Shown: positions 1 to 5,757, counted from the first letter of the stretch. The stretch is DNA of 6,545 nucleotides from an uncultured Oscillospiraceae bacterium (GCA_910579595.1 CAJTVM010000125.1:1-6545), one strand, 5' to 3'. Numbers and translations: made by a program. Notes: generated by a model not told the origin, from the sequence alone.

Positions 1-28
1 TAAGTAAGTGATTTCCCCTCTCTTTCGC

Positions 29-61
29 GGGAGGCCCGGAAAAACCGGGCCTCCCTTTTTT
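29..61 (+). terminator. Rho-independent terminator of the upstream gene
   Basis: A perfect 11-bp stem (29-39 with 45-55) closes a loop of five A and is followed by six T (56-61). This is a textbook intrinsic terminator reading rightward. It should end transcription of a gene left of the window; TAA triplets at 1-3 and 5-7 could be its stop, but too little sequence is present to assign a reading frame. Confidence 0.9.
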
Positions 62-115
62 CACTTTGGACATCAGAAGGTGTTTCCACAAATCCCGGCG
101 GGGGAAAATTTGTGG

Positions 116-144
116 TTGACATTTTGCATTATTTGCATTATTAT
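116..144 (+). promoter_or_regulatory. Promoter of the gntR operon
   Basis: TTGACA at 116-121 matches the -35 consensus exactly and lies 17 bases before TATTAT (139-144), a 5-of-6 match to the -10. Transcription would start near 150, about 28 bases before the gntR ATG. The -10 lies inside AT-rich repeats that may be the repressor's own operator. Confidence 0.75.
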
Positions 145-163
145 AAATAATATAAATGATGCA
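125..163. promoter_or_regulatory. Operator-like repeats over the gntR promoter
   Basis: TGCATTAT occurs twice in direct orientation (125-132 and 134-141), and an inverted, one-mismatch copy ATGATGCA lies at 156-163. The 134-141/156-163 pair forms a dyad spanning the -10 and the expected transcription start. GntR-family repressors bind dyads as dimers and often control their own promoter, so autorepression is the natural reading. Binding is inferred from position and symmetry only. Confidence 0.5.
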
Positions 164-177
164 AAGAAGGTGGACGG

Positions 178-549
178 ATGCTGCTCAAACTGGACTTCTC
201 CAACGATATCCCCATTTACCAGCAGATTCGCAACCAAATTGTGGCGGCACTCGCCGCAGGGGATCTGTTGCCCGGGGAAAAGCTCCCCACCATCCGTGCC
301 CTGGCGGAGGAAACGGGCATCAACATGATGACCGTCAGCAAGGCGTATCAGCTGCTCAAGACCGAGGGATACATCACCACCGGACGCCGGGACGGCGCGA
401 TGGTGCGCCTGCCGGAGGGTGGGGCACCCCAGGCAACGATAGAGGGCCTGCGGCTGAGGCTGTGCGAGCTGCGGCTGGCAGGGCTGAACCGGGCGGAGAT
501 TTTGGAGCTTTGCGGAAAAATCTATGATGAGGAGGTACGGAAACTATGA
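178..549 (+). CDS. GntR-family (YtrA subfamily) transcriptional repressor
   Basis: The 123-aa product is a winged helix-turn-helix regulator. Residues about 10-78 hold the GntR DNA-binding domain, with the typical IPIYQQI entry, LPGEKLPTIRALAEE, and the recognition stretch INMMTVSKAYQLLKTEGYI. Only about 45 residues follow, enough for two short helices and no ligand-binding domain, which is the YtrA-subfamily layout. Known YtrA-type regulators repress their own operons of membrane or transporter genes and respond to cell-envelope stress; the signal here is unknown. The ATG at 178 follows AGAAGG (165-170) at good spacing. The stop overlaps the next start by ATGA, so the two genes are translationally coupled. 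Dyad repeats over the promoter suggest autoregulation. Family assignment is firm; the target and signal are inferred. Confidence 0.93.
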   Translation: MLLKLDFSNDIPIYQQIRNQIVAALAAGDLLPGEKLPTIRALAEETGINMMTVSKAYQLLKTEGYITTGRRDGAMVRLPEGGAPQATIEGLRLRLCELRLAGLNRAEILELCGKIYDEEVRKL

Positions 550-1886
550 CGCTGGGTTGGAGCCTTCTTGCGTGGGCGGGCATCATCTGGCTTTTGCCCT
601 TCCTGTATTTCATCCAGAAAAACCAGTGCAAGCCCAAGAAAAACATCATTTTGGGCGTGACCCTGCCCTATGAGGCCCGGCAGGACAGAGACGTACTGGC
701 CCTGCTGGAGCGGTTCCGGCGGGAGATGAAACTGACGTGCTGGATTTCCCTGGCGGCGGTGGCGCCCAGCCTGTTTATCCGGAGCTTCGGCGTATTTATG
801 ACGGTGTGGCTCACCTGGATTGCGGTGGTGTGTGTTGTGTTTTTCATCCCCTATATTCGGTGTAACAAGGCCCTGGGGCGGCTCAAGGAGGAACGGGGAT
901 GGCGGCGAAAGGACGTGCCGCAGATGGTCACGGACCTGAAGGCCGCAGCGATGGAAATGCGGTGGATCTCACTCTGGTGGTTCCTGCCGCCCTTCCTGGT
1001 CAGCTTGGTTCCGTTGCTTTTTGAACGGACGCTGTGGTGGCTGTGGGCGATAGGTACGGCCACGGTGCTGCTTTTTTACCTGTGCTACCGCTATCTGTAC
1101 CGCGGCAGGGCGGAGGTGGTAGATGAGAATACGGACCGCACCATTGCTCTGACCCGCATCCGGCGGTACAACTGGGGGAAGTGTTGGCTCACCGCCGCCT
1201 GGGCCACGGGGCTGCTTAACGTGGGGTTATGGCTGACGGAGGCCCACATCTGGTGGCATATGGCGGTGGTGCTGGCATACTGTCTGGCGGTGTGCGCGGC
1301 GGTCATCGGCATTGAGTTCCGGGTGCGGCGCGTTCAGGAGCAGCTCACCCAGGACAGCGGGCAGGGCTATTATGTAGATGACGACGACCATTGGATTTGG
1401 GGGATGCTGTACTACAACCCTAACGACCGCCGGTGCATCGTGAACGACCGGGTGGGCATCAACACTACCTTCAACCTGGCCCGCCGACCAGCCCAGGTGT
1501 TTATGGGGCTGGGGCTGGCCCTGCTGCTGGCCTGCCCGCTGGCCGGGGTGTGGCTGATTGGGCTGGAAAACGCCCCGGTTGAGCTGGAGGTGACAGAGAC
1601 AGAGTTGGCAGGCTCCCACTTCGGCGGACACTGGAGCGTGGTACTGGAGAACATCCGGTCTGCGGAGCTGGTGGATGAGCTGCCCCGGCTCAGCCGGGTT
1701 GTGGGCACCGGAATGAACAGTGCGTACACCGGCACCTACCGCTGTGAGGCGTGGGGCAGCTTCACCTGCTGCATCGACCCCCGCATAGGGCCGTGGCTGC
1801 TGGTCACAGGGACGGACGGGAGCGTCTATCTGTTTGGCTCCAGCGCCCCGGGCGGGGCTGAGGCGGCGTTCGCGGCGCTGGGATAG
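546..1886 (+). CDS. Polytopic membrane protein with DUF5808-like segment and C-terminal PH-like domain
   Basis: This 446-aa protein is partner to the GntR regulator: its ATG overlaps the gntR stop and GGAGG lies at 531-535. Hydrophobic stretches near residues 4-23, 64-83, 84-104, 140-158, 163-183, 210-230, 236-256 and 317-339 suggest about eight membrane segments. Between the last two, residues 283-311 carry W-x-WGMLYYNPND and a GINTTFN ending, resembling DUF5808, a motif found in clostridial and bacillar membrane proteins encoded beside YtrA-type regulators. After the last helix, residues about 341-446 look like a bacterial PH-like beta domain. An acidic run (YVDDDDHW) precedes the DUF5808 motif. 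No transporter or enzyme motif is visible and the biochemical role is unknown; an envelope or membrane-stress role is inferred from the regulator alone. Domain names come from pattern recognition. Confidence 0.8.
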   Translation: MTLGWSLLAWAGIIWLLPFLYFIQKNQCKPKKNIILGVTLPYEARQDRDVLALLERFRREMKLTCWISLAAVAPSLFIRSFGVFMTVWLTWIAVVCVVFFIPYIRCNKALGRLKEERGWRRKDVPQMVTDLKAAAMEMRWISLWWFLPPFLVSLVPLLFERTLWWLWAIGTATVLLFYLCYRYLYRGRAEVVDENTDRTIALTRIRRYNWGKCWLTAAWATGLLNVGLWLTEAHIWWHMAVVLAYCLAVCAAVIGIEFRVRRVQEQLTQDSGQGYYVDDDDHWIWGMLYYNPNDRRCIVNDRVGINTTFNLARRPAQVFMGLGLALLLACPLAGVWLIGLENAPVELEVTETELAGSHFGGHWSVVLENIRSAELVDELPRLSRVVGTGMNSAYTGTYRCEAWGSFTCCIDPRIGPWLLVTGTDGSVYLFGSSAPGGAEAAFAALG

Positions 1887-1905
1887 GCCGTGCCTCAGAA
1901 GAATG

Positions 1906-1960
1906 CCCTCCTTTGTCAAATCCTGGATTGCCGCATAGGATGGTTCAAAGGAGGGTTTTT
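1906..1960 (+). terminator. Hairpin with T-tract that includes the amidase ribosome binding site
   Basis: CCCTCCTTTG (1906-1915) pairs perfectly with CAAAGGAGGG (1946-1955), and five T follow (1956-1960). A weaker inner stem (ATCCT 1920-1924 with AGGAT 1937-1941) can stack in the 30-base loop. It has the form of an intrinsic terminator for the gntR operon, which ends 19 bases earlier. Its 3' arm also contains AAAGGAGG, the ribosome binding site of the amidase starting at 1963, so a read-through transcript would have that site paired. Confidence 0.65.
1913..1941 (+). promoter_or_regulatory. Possible amidase promoter inside the hairpin loop
   Basis: TTGTCA (1913-1918, 5 of 6 to the -35 consensus) lies 17 bases before TAGGAT (1936-1941, 4 of 6 to the -10). 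Transcription would start near 1948, downstream of the hairpin's 5' arm, giving a leader of about 15 bases with AAGGAGGG free. The -10 is weak and the assignment depends mainly on spacing and on the lack of another candidate in this short gap. Confidence 0.35.
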
Positions 1961-1962
1961 CT

Positions 1963-2706
1963 ATGCCTATTATCTACTTGTCGCCTTCTACACAGGAGGC
2001 AAATATGTACGTCAACGGCGGCAGCGAGGAGGAGTGGATGAACCGCTTGGCTGATGCCATGATTCCCTACCTTGACGCATCCGGCATCCGCTATGTCCGC
2101 AATACCCCCGACATGACTGCCGCGTCCTCTATCCGGGCCTCCAACGCCGGTACTTATGATCTCCATCTGGCCCTGCACTCCAACGCCTCCGCCCCCAGCA
2201 ATTACGGTGGAACCCGGGGCATCATCGTGTTCTACTATCCCGGCAGCTCCAATGGCAAGCGGGCGGCGGAGATCATGGCGGAAAATTTGAAGGTCATTTA
2301 CCCACTGCCCAACCGGGTGCGGGCGGAGGCGACCACATCCATCGGCGAGGTGCGCCAGCCCCGTGCCCCATCGGTGTTTATCGAGCTGGGCTACCATGAC
2401 AACGAGGATGATGCCACCTGGATCAAGAACCATCTGGACGAGACTGCAAGGGCCATAGTGCTGGCCCTCACCGAGTACTTCAAGATCCCGTTTATGAGCC
2501 CTGGCGGCGCCCAGCGGCAGGGTGTGGTAGATGTGGATTGGGGGTATCTGAATATCCGCTCCCGGCCGTCCACCTCCGCTCCGGTGATTGCCAAGGCCTA
2601 TGATGGGGCACGGCTGACCATCCTCAACCAGTGGCAGGGCTGGTATCTGGTGTCCTTCGACGGTGCTGAGGGCTATGCCAGCAGCGACTTCATCACCTTG
2701 GTTTGA
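1963..2706 (+). CDS. N-acetylmuramoyl-L-alanine amidase (Amidase_3-like) with C-terminal bacterial SH3 domain
   Basis: The 247-aa product should cleave the bond between MurNAc and the L-Ala of peptidoglycan stem peptides. Residues about 1-177 form an Amidase_3-type fold of the clostridial LSPSTQE variety. Visible landmarks are the glutamates in GGSEEEWMN (22-24), DLHLALHSNA with H68 and H72, the GEVRQPRAPSVFIELGYHDN block with E141 and H145, and a closing EYFKIPF. Residues about 188-247 are an SH3_3-like wall-binding domain (LNIRSRPS, GWYLVSF, GYASSDFI). The usual first zinc-ligand motif, DPGHGG, is replaced by LSPSTQ, so the canonical histidine is absent. There is no signal peptide or membrane segment; release by a holin, by lysis, or a role in the mother cell would each fit. 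The ATG at 1963 follows AAAGGAGG (1947-1954). No phage structural genes adjoin it. Confidence 0.88.
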   Translation: MPIIYLSPSTQEANMYVNGGSEEEWMNRLADAMIPYLDASGIRYVRNTPDMTAASSIRASNAGTYDLHLALHSNASAPSNYGGTRGIIVFYYPGSSNGKRAAEIMAENLKVIYPLPNRVRAEATTSIGEVRQPRAPSVFIELGYHDNEDDATWIKNHLDETARAIVLALTEYFKIPFMSPGGAQRQGVVDVDWGYLNIRSRPSTSAPVIAKAYDGARLTILNQWQGWYLVSFDGAEGYASSDFITLV

Positions 2707-2869
2707 GCCCGGCTGGAGGGATACCAGCACCCCGGCCCTCCTGCCACCGGGCCGCGTGTGGATTCCCGCCGGTGATTTGGATGCCGCCCTTCGGGCATTG
2801 GAGCTGCTGCGGGCAAGGCAGAGGAGGGAAACTGGGAAAGATCAAATGCCGGATGGGGACTCGATTTGA
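2663..2869 (+). CDS. Possible small ORF overlapping the amidase 3' end
   Basis: An open frame of up to 68 codons starts inside the amidase gene and runs 163 bases past its stop. From about codon 31 it reads as an amphipathic helix (WIPAGDLDAALRALELLRAR) with GC-rich third positions like the neighbouring genes, which is why it is listed. There is no good ribosome binding site before the ATG at 2663 or the in-frame GTG at 2756. It could be a small coupled gene, the frameshifted remnant of a longer one, or chance. I do not recognise the sequence. Confidence 0.2.
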   Translation: MLRAMPAATSSPWFEPGWRDTSTPALLPPGRVWIPAGDLDAALRALELLRARQRRETGKDQMPDGDSI

Positions 2870-2880
2870 CGTTTCACAAA

Positions 2881-2909
2881 TTGTTCAAAGATATTTCAAA
2901 GTCTATACA
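2881..2909 (+). promoter_or_regulatory. Possible promoter upstream of an ORF-free transcript
   Basis: TTGTTC (2881-2886) and TATACA (2904-2909) lie exactly 17 bases apart in an AT-rich stretch. Transcription would start near 2916. No gene follows before the terminator at 2993-3032, so the product would be a short untranslated RNA. Confidence 0.4.
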
Positions 2910-2915
2910 CCATTT

Positions 2916-3032
2916 TGCCCTGGAATATAGTATCCTTAATACATCAGATGCAATGACAACTCCTCTCCTCTCTTTTTCTTGAATCGACCTGTAGCGGCCC
3001 ACCGAGTTTTTCGGTGGGCCGCTGCGGTTTTT
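2916..3032 (+). ncRNA. Candidate small RNA with pyrimidine-rich segment and terminator
   Basis: Between the possible promoter at 2881-2909 and the terminator ending at 3032 lie about 117 bases without a usable ORF (the only ATG with a following stop encodes two residues). The segment TCCTCTCCTCTCT (2961-2973) is complementary to purine-rich Shine-Dalgarno sequences, and the RNA would end in a 13-bp GC-rich stem. C/U-rich stretches that pair with ribosome binding sites are a known feature of several Firmicutes regulatory RNAs. It could equally be a terminator for the amidase transcript with a chance promoter match. Confidence 0.3.
2993..3032 (+). terminator. Strong terminator-like hairpin
   Basis: A perfect 13-bp stem pairs 2993-3005 with 3011-3023 around the loop GTTTT. 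Five T (3028-3032) follow after GCGG, slightly displaced from the stem. It may end the amidase transcript, nearly 290 bases downstream of its stop, or the candidate small RNA. Confidence 0.75.
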
Positions 3033-3083
3033 GGCCGCCCTGCTCTCTGAGGAAATTATTTTTGAAAAAATTTAATTTTCCTC

Positions 3084-3112
3084 TTGCTTTTTCTTATGCA
3101 GTGTGGTAATAT
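3084..3112 (+). promoter_or_regulatory. tRNA-Pro promoter
   Basis: TTGCTT (3084-3089) lies 17 bases before TAATAT (3107-3112), with TGTG just ahead of the -10 as in extended promoters. A/T tracts at 3055-3080 resemble an UP element, common at stable RNA promoters. The start near 3119 leaves a 22-base 5' leader for RNase P to remove. Confidence 0.7.
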
Positions 3113-3140
3113 ACTTAAGGTTCGTGAGAGTGCCAAATAT

Positions 3141-3217
3141 CCGGGTGTGGCGAAGTTTGGTATCGCGCTTGACTGGGGGTCAAGAGGCCGCAGGTTCAAG
3201 TCCTGTCACTCGGACCA
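3141..3217 (+). tRNA. tRNA-Pro (anticodon GGG)
   Basis: A full cloverleaf of 77 bases can be folded by hand. The acceptor stem is CCGGGTG (3141-3147) with CACTCGG (3207-3213), containing one G-U pair. The D stem is GCGA/TCGC (3150-3153, 3163-3166). The anticodon stem CTTGA/TCAAG (3168-3172, 3180-3184) encloses loop CTGGGGG, with anticodon GGG at 3175-3177. The T arm is GCAGG-TTCAAGT-CCTGT (3190-3206), followed by discriminator A3214 and encoded CCA (3215-3217). It reads CCC and CCU proline codons. The gene is intact, so the neighbouring element did not disrupt it. Confidence 0.97.
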
Positions 3218-3219
3218 TG

Positions 3220-3270
3220 GCGAGTGGTCTTATAGCATTTGAGAAATGCTGTAAGGCCACTCGCTTTCTC
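3220..3270 (+). terminator. tRNA transcript terminator, 21-bp hairpin
   Basis: Bases 3220-3240 pair with 3244-3264 over 21 positions with only two G-U wobbles, around a GAG triloop, and TTTCTC follows. It begins three bases after the tRNA CCA end. The tRNA and its terminator form a complete unit, which places any element junction to the right of about 3264. Confidence 0.85.
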
Positions 3271-3320
3271 TATGCTCAAAAGCGAATGGCGGTGAGATCA
3301 AAGGCAATGTGACCATAGAG
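3268..3320. repeat. Imperfect 53-bp dyad between the tRNA terminator and the recombinase end
   Basis: CTCTATGCTCA (3268-3278) and TGACCATAGAG (3310-3320) are inverted with 10 of 11 positions matching, separated by 31 bases. Serine recombinases of this class use attachment sites of roughly 50 bp with outer dyad symmetry, and this dyad lies in the only gap that could hold the left junction. The role is inferred; it might also be the bottom of a terminator for the recombinase transcript, though no T-tract follows on that strand. Confidence 0.35.
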
Positions 3321-3339
3321 CCTCTGCCCTGCCATACTG

Positions 3340-5049
3340 TCACCCTGCTTGGGTGTCAGGCTGATAGCTGACATATACACCCTTGCGGGTGTTCACTGTG
3401 ATGTCCGGCATCGGGAGGGACAATGCTCCGGGAATCGTGATCGCCCCCACACAGTTATAATGGATGGTGAGGCGCTGTACCCACGTCCCATTGACTTTCT
3501 CCGCCTGATGAACTTCGATGTATTGAACCAGTTCGTCCAGCATTCTGGGTGTGAGCTTTTTGGCCCGCGTGTACTTGCGGACAGACGAGATGAACATATC
3601 CGCTGTCACGGCCTTGCTCTTGGTGCGTTCAATGCCCTCCTGCAAGGTCTTGATCTTGGCTCGGAGTTCCTTCTGCTCGTCCTCATACTTAGTGGACATT
3701 TGGGCAAAACGCTCGTCACTCAGCTTACCGGCCACATTGTCCTCATAAATACGCTCAAACAAGGAATCAAGCTCCCGGTCACGGGCTTTCGCGGTATCCA
3801 GCTCCTTCTGAATGAGCTTTCGCTCATCCTCCGCCGCCTGCTGGGTGAAGCCCATCATCAATGCGGCGAACTCTTTTTCATAGTGGCAGACAAAGCGGGT
3901 CAACCGCCTGATTTCGGCCAGCACAATCTGCTCCAGAAAGTCGGCGCGGATATAGTGTGTAGAGGAACAAGTTCCACGGTTGCCCTTGTAGTTGGAGCAG
4001 TTGAAATACTCGATCTCCGGGTTGCCCTGGTTGAAATGGAAGTGAAGGTTATTGCCGCAGTCCGCACAGACCAAAAGGCCGGAAAACATATGTTTCTCAC
4101 CTTCATGAGTGCGGCGCTTACGGACCTTTCCCCGCCGCTCCTGAATTTTCTCCCAGGTGGCCCGGTCAATGATGGCCTCATGCACATCCTTGAAGATTGC
4201 CCAATTCTCGCGGTCATTTTCAATGCGGCGCTTGTTTTTGTAGGACTTGGAGTAGGTCTTGAAATTGAGAACATCGCCGCAATATTCCTGGAGCGTAAGG
4301 ATTTTGGTAACGGTTGAGCTGTTCCAGTGGCAGGGGCCATACTTTGGCGGCTTCCCGGCCCGCTGAACACCCTTGGCCTGCCAATAGAAACGTGGGGTCA
4401 GAATTTCCTCTTTACTAAGGGCATCAGCGATCTGTTCCACACCCATCCCGTCCAGGCTCATGCGGTATATCCTCCGCACCACAGCGGCGGCAGGTTCATC
4501 CACGATCCACCGCTTTGGATTGTCCGGGTCCTTCTGATATCCGTAGGGCGGCTGGCCCATCGGCTCACCAGAATTGCCTTTGATCTTGTTGCTGATGCGC
4601 CGTTTCTTGGAAATGTCACGGGCATACCACTCATTGAACAGATTTTTTATGGGCGCTAACTCGTTCTCGCCCTCATCGGTGTCAATGGCGTCAGACACCG
4701 CCACCAGCCGGATGTCATGCTCCGGGAAAAATTCTTCGGTCAGCCGCCCAACCTCAATATAGTTCCGCCCCAAGCGGGAGAGGTCTTTCACAAACACAGC
4801 TGCGGCTTTGCCCTTTTCGATCTCCTGAAGCATGGAGACGAAGCCGGGACGGTCCATCGTGACGCCGGAAATCCCATCGTCATAGAAATGGACAAGATTG
4901 GTATATCCCTTTTCTTTGGCGACCTTGGTGAGCAGCTTCTTTTGGTTCTGAATACTGTAACTGTCGCCGTCTAAATTATCGTCGCGGGAAAGGCGCTCAT
5001 AGAGGAACGCCGTGGCCTCGCGGCATTTTCTGCTCTTTGACTGTTTCAT
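3340..5049 (-). CDS. Large serine recombinase of an integrative element (TndX/TnpX type, DUF4368-like)
   Basis: This 569-aa protein should catalyse excision and integration of the element through a serine-linked DNA intermediate. Residues about 11-155 are the resolvase catalytic domain: the nucleophile is Ser21 in YERLSRDD, and VKDLSRLGRN (88-97) carries conserved arginines. A recombinase domain follows (about 160-280, from GEPMGQPPYGYQ). A zinc ribbon has C328, C331, C351 and C361. Residues about 405-475 look coiled-coil, and the last 70 residues match the DUF4368-type tail with LTIHYNCVG and DITVNTRKGV. The length is normal for the group and no frameshift is seen, so the enzyme is probably active. 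ATG at 5049 is chosen over an in-frame TTG at 5073 because AAAGGAGG lies directly before it. Its own promoter lies at 5095-5123. Confidence 0.95.
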   Translation of the reverse strand: MKQSKSRKCREATAFLYERLSRDDNLDGDSYSIQNQKKLLTKVAKEKGYTNLVHFYDDGISGVTMDRPGFVSMLQEIEKGKAAAVFVKDLSRLGRNYIEVGRLTEEFFPEHDIRLVAVSDAIDTDEGENELAPIKNLFNEWYARDISKKRRISNKIKGNSGEPMGQPPYGYQKDPDNPKRWIVDEPAAAVVRRIYRMSLDGMGVEQIADALSKEEILTPRFYWQAKGVQRAGKPPKYGPCHWNSSTVTKILTLQEYCGDVLNFKTYSKSYKNKRRIENDRENWAIFKDVHEAIIDRATWEKIQERRGKVRKRRTHEGEKHMFSGLLVCADCGNNLHFHFNQGNPEIEYFNCSNYKGNRGTCSSTHYIRADFLEQIVLAEIRRLTRFVCHYEKEFAALMMGFTQQAAEDERKLIQKELDTAKARDRELDSLFERIYEDNVAGKLSDERFAQMSTKYEDEQKELRAKIKTLQEGIERTKSKAVTADMFISSVRKYTRAKKLTPRMLDELVQYIEVHQAEKVNGTWVQRLTIHYNCVGAITIPGALSLPMPDITVNTRKGVYVSYQPDTQAG

Positions 5050-5094
5050 CACAGCCTCCTTTCCGGCAGCCAAACAGCAGTATTTACAGGATTA

Positions 5095-5123
5095 GTTATA
5101 CTACGTCCGGCCAGTAATGTCAC
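5095..5123 (-). promoter_or_regulatory. Recombinase promoter
   Basis: On the minus strand GTGACA (5123-5118) and TATAAC (5100-5095) are each 5 of 6 matches to the -35 and -10 consensus, spaced exactly 17 bases. Transcription would start near 5088, leaving a leader of about 39 bases before the recombinase ATG. The promoter lies in the gap after the TnpW-like gene, so the recombinase can be expressed apart from it. Confidence 0.65.
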
Positions 5124-5137
5124 GGATGCGGCAATAT

Positions 5138-5320
5138 CTATTTGAAAGTGGCGTCGGCCCTCATGAGATTCAGCAGCAGCGCGGCAAGGGTGGTATCTCC
5201 AGTTTCCTGGAAAACCGGCTGGACCACAAAGGTCCGCCCTTCTACGCTATAGGTGGAGGGCGCGTCCAGCGGATCAGGTGCCCCCTGCTTCCCCACTTTG
5301 GGGGTAGATTTTTGATTCAT
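5138..5320 (-). CDS. Small TnpW-like element-encoded protein
   Basis: The 60-aa product has a polar N-terminal third (about 1-22) and then a compact unit, STYSVEGRTFVVQPVF followed by a predicted helix TTLAALLLNLMRAD. A beta-hairpin followed by a helix, in a protein of about 60 residues directly upstream of a serine recombinase, fits the TnpW-type proteins of clostridial transposons, whose role is not established. ATG at 5320 is supported by GGGAGG five bases upstream. The frame stays open a further 52 codons upstream, but that extension is rich in Arg and Lys, crosses a large hairpin and has no comparable ribosome binding site, so it is left out. The stop lies 88 bases before the recombinase start. 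It has no cysteine cluster and no membrane segment. Confidence 0.7.
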   Translation of the reverse strand: MNQKSTPKVGKQGAPDPLDAPSTYSVEGRTFVVQPVFQETGDTTLAALLLNLMRADATFK

Positions 5321-5342
5321 ATGTGCCTCCCGTTGAAAGGGA

Positions 5343-5410
5343 CAGCCGCGCCGGAGTGCAGCGGTGCCGCATAACATCTGCGGCCTGTTTCCGACGCGGC
5401 TGCTTTTTTT
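5343..5410 (+). terminator. Large hairpin with T-tract on the + strand, ahead of the TnpW-like gene
   Basis: CAGCCGCG (5343-5350) pairs with CGCGGCTG (5395-5402), continued after one mismatch by CGGA/TCCG (5352-5355, 5390-5393), with an inner hairpin GCCGCA/TGCGGC (5366-5371, 5379-5384). Seven T follow at 5404-5410 on the + strand, the form of an intrinsic terminator for rightward or antisense transcription. On the minus strand the same structure lies in the leader of the TnpW-like gene, just upstream of its ribosome binding site. Confidence 0.55.
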
Positions 5411-5727
5411 CCGTTTCGATGCTTCGCCGTATTTGCCACGCATCCCCGGCGAAAGGGGGTATTGCCTCTTATTCATGGGTCGCCGCTGGCGCGGCTGTCA
5501 TAACTCCACAACATCGTTGCGCCGTAAAAAGCTCCATATCGCTTGCCTCCGCCTGTTGGCAAAAGCTCGCTCTTGGTGCTGGTCTGGCTTGCCCCGGCAA
5601 ATCTGTGATCTGCTGGGACTTCCGTGTGCCGCAGGGTTCCGTCTCAAGTCTATGGACGGGCGTGAGCAAGTATCATTGTTCCCCATGCAGGTCAATGCGT
5701 CCTGGCTGCTAAACCAGTTTACAAGGA

Positions 5728-5757
5728 CTACGTTGATCGCTCGTACAGCTTGTCCAT
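5728..5757 (-). CDS. Possible 9-codon leader peptide (MDKLYERST)
   Basis: ATG at 5757 is preceded by AAAGGGGG with five bases between, a strong ribosome binding site, and the frame ends at TAG after nine codons. The site and start codon lie in the 18-base loop of a perfect 9-bp hairpin (5745-5753 with 5772-5780), and codons 2-4 form the stem. A very short ORF with a strong, loop-exposed start in a long leader resembles attenuation leader peptides, though nothing shows that it is translated. LYER also occurs at the start of the downstream recombinase catalytic domain, so a decayed recombinase start is an alternative. Confidence 0.3.
   Translation of the reverse strand: MDKLYERST

Noticed and set aside
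1227..1919. 230-codon open frame on the minus strand
   Set aside because: Antisense shadow of the membrane-protein gene, low-complexity His/Gln/Arg-rich translation, typical of GC-rich complementary strands.
1945..2730. 261-codon open frame on the minus strand
   Set aside because: Covers the amidase gene in antisense; the amidase has family motifs and a strong ribosome binding site, this frame has neither.
3103..3312. 69-codon open frame over the tRNA
   Set aside because: It runs through the tRNA-Pro gene and its terminator; the RNA gene explains the sequence.
3349..4317. 322-codon open frame on the + strand
   Set aside because: It lies entirely antisense to the serine recombinase, whose motifs are clear on the minus strand; no ribosome binding site and no recognisable domain.
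5321..5476. N-terminal extension of the TnpW-like gene to 5476
   Set aside because: The extra 52 residues cross a large hairpin, are very basic, and have a poorer start than the ATG at 5320 with GGGAGG.
5669..5695. TTGACC and GATACT on the minus strand as a promoter for the TnpW-like gene
   Set aside because: Spacing is only 15 bases and the -10 match is poor, and the start would lie more than 300 bases before the gene.
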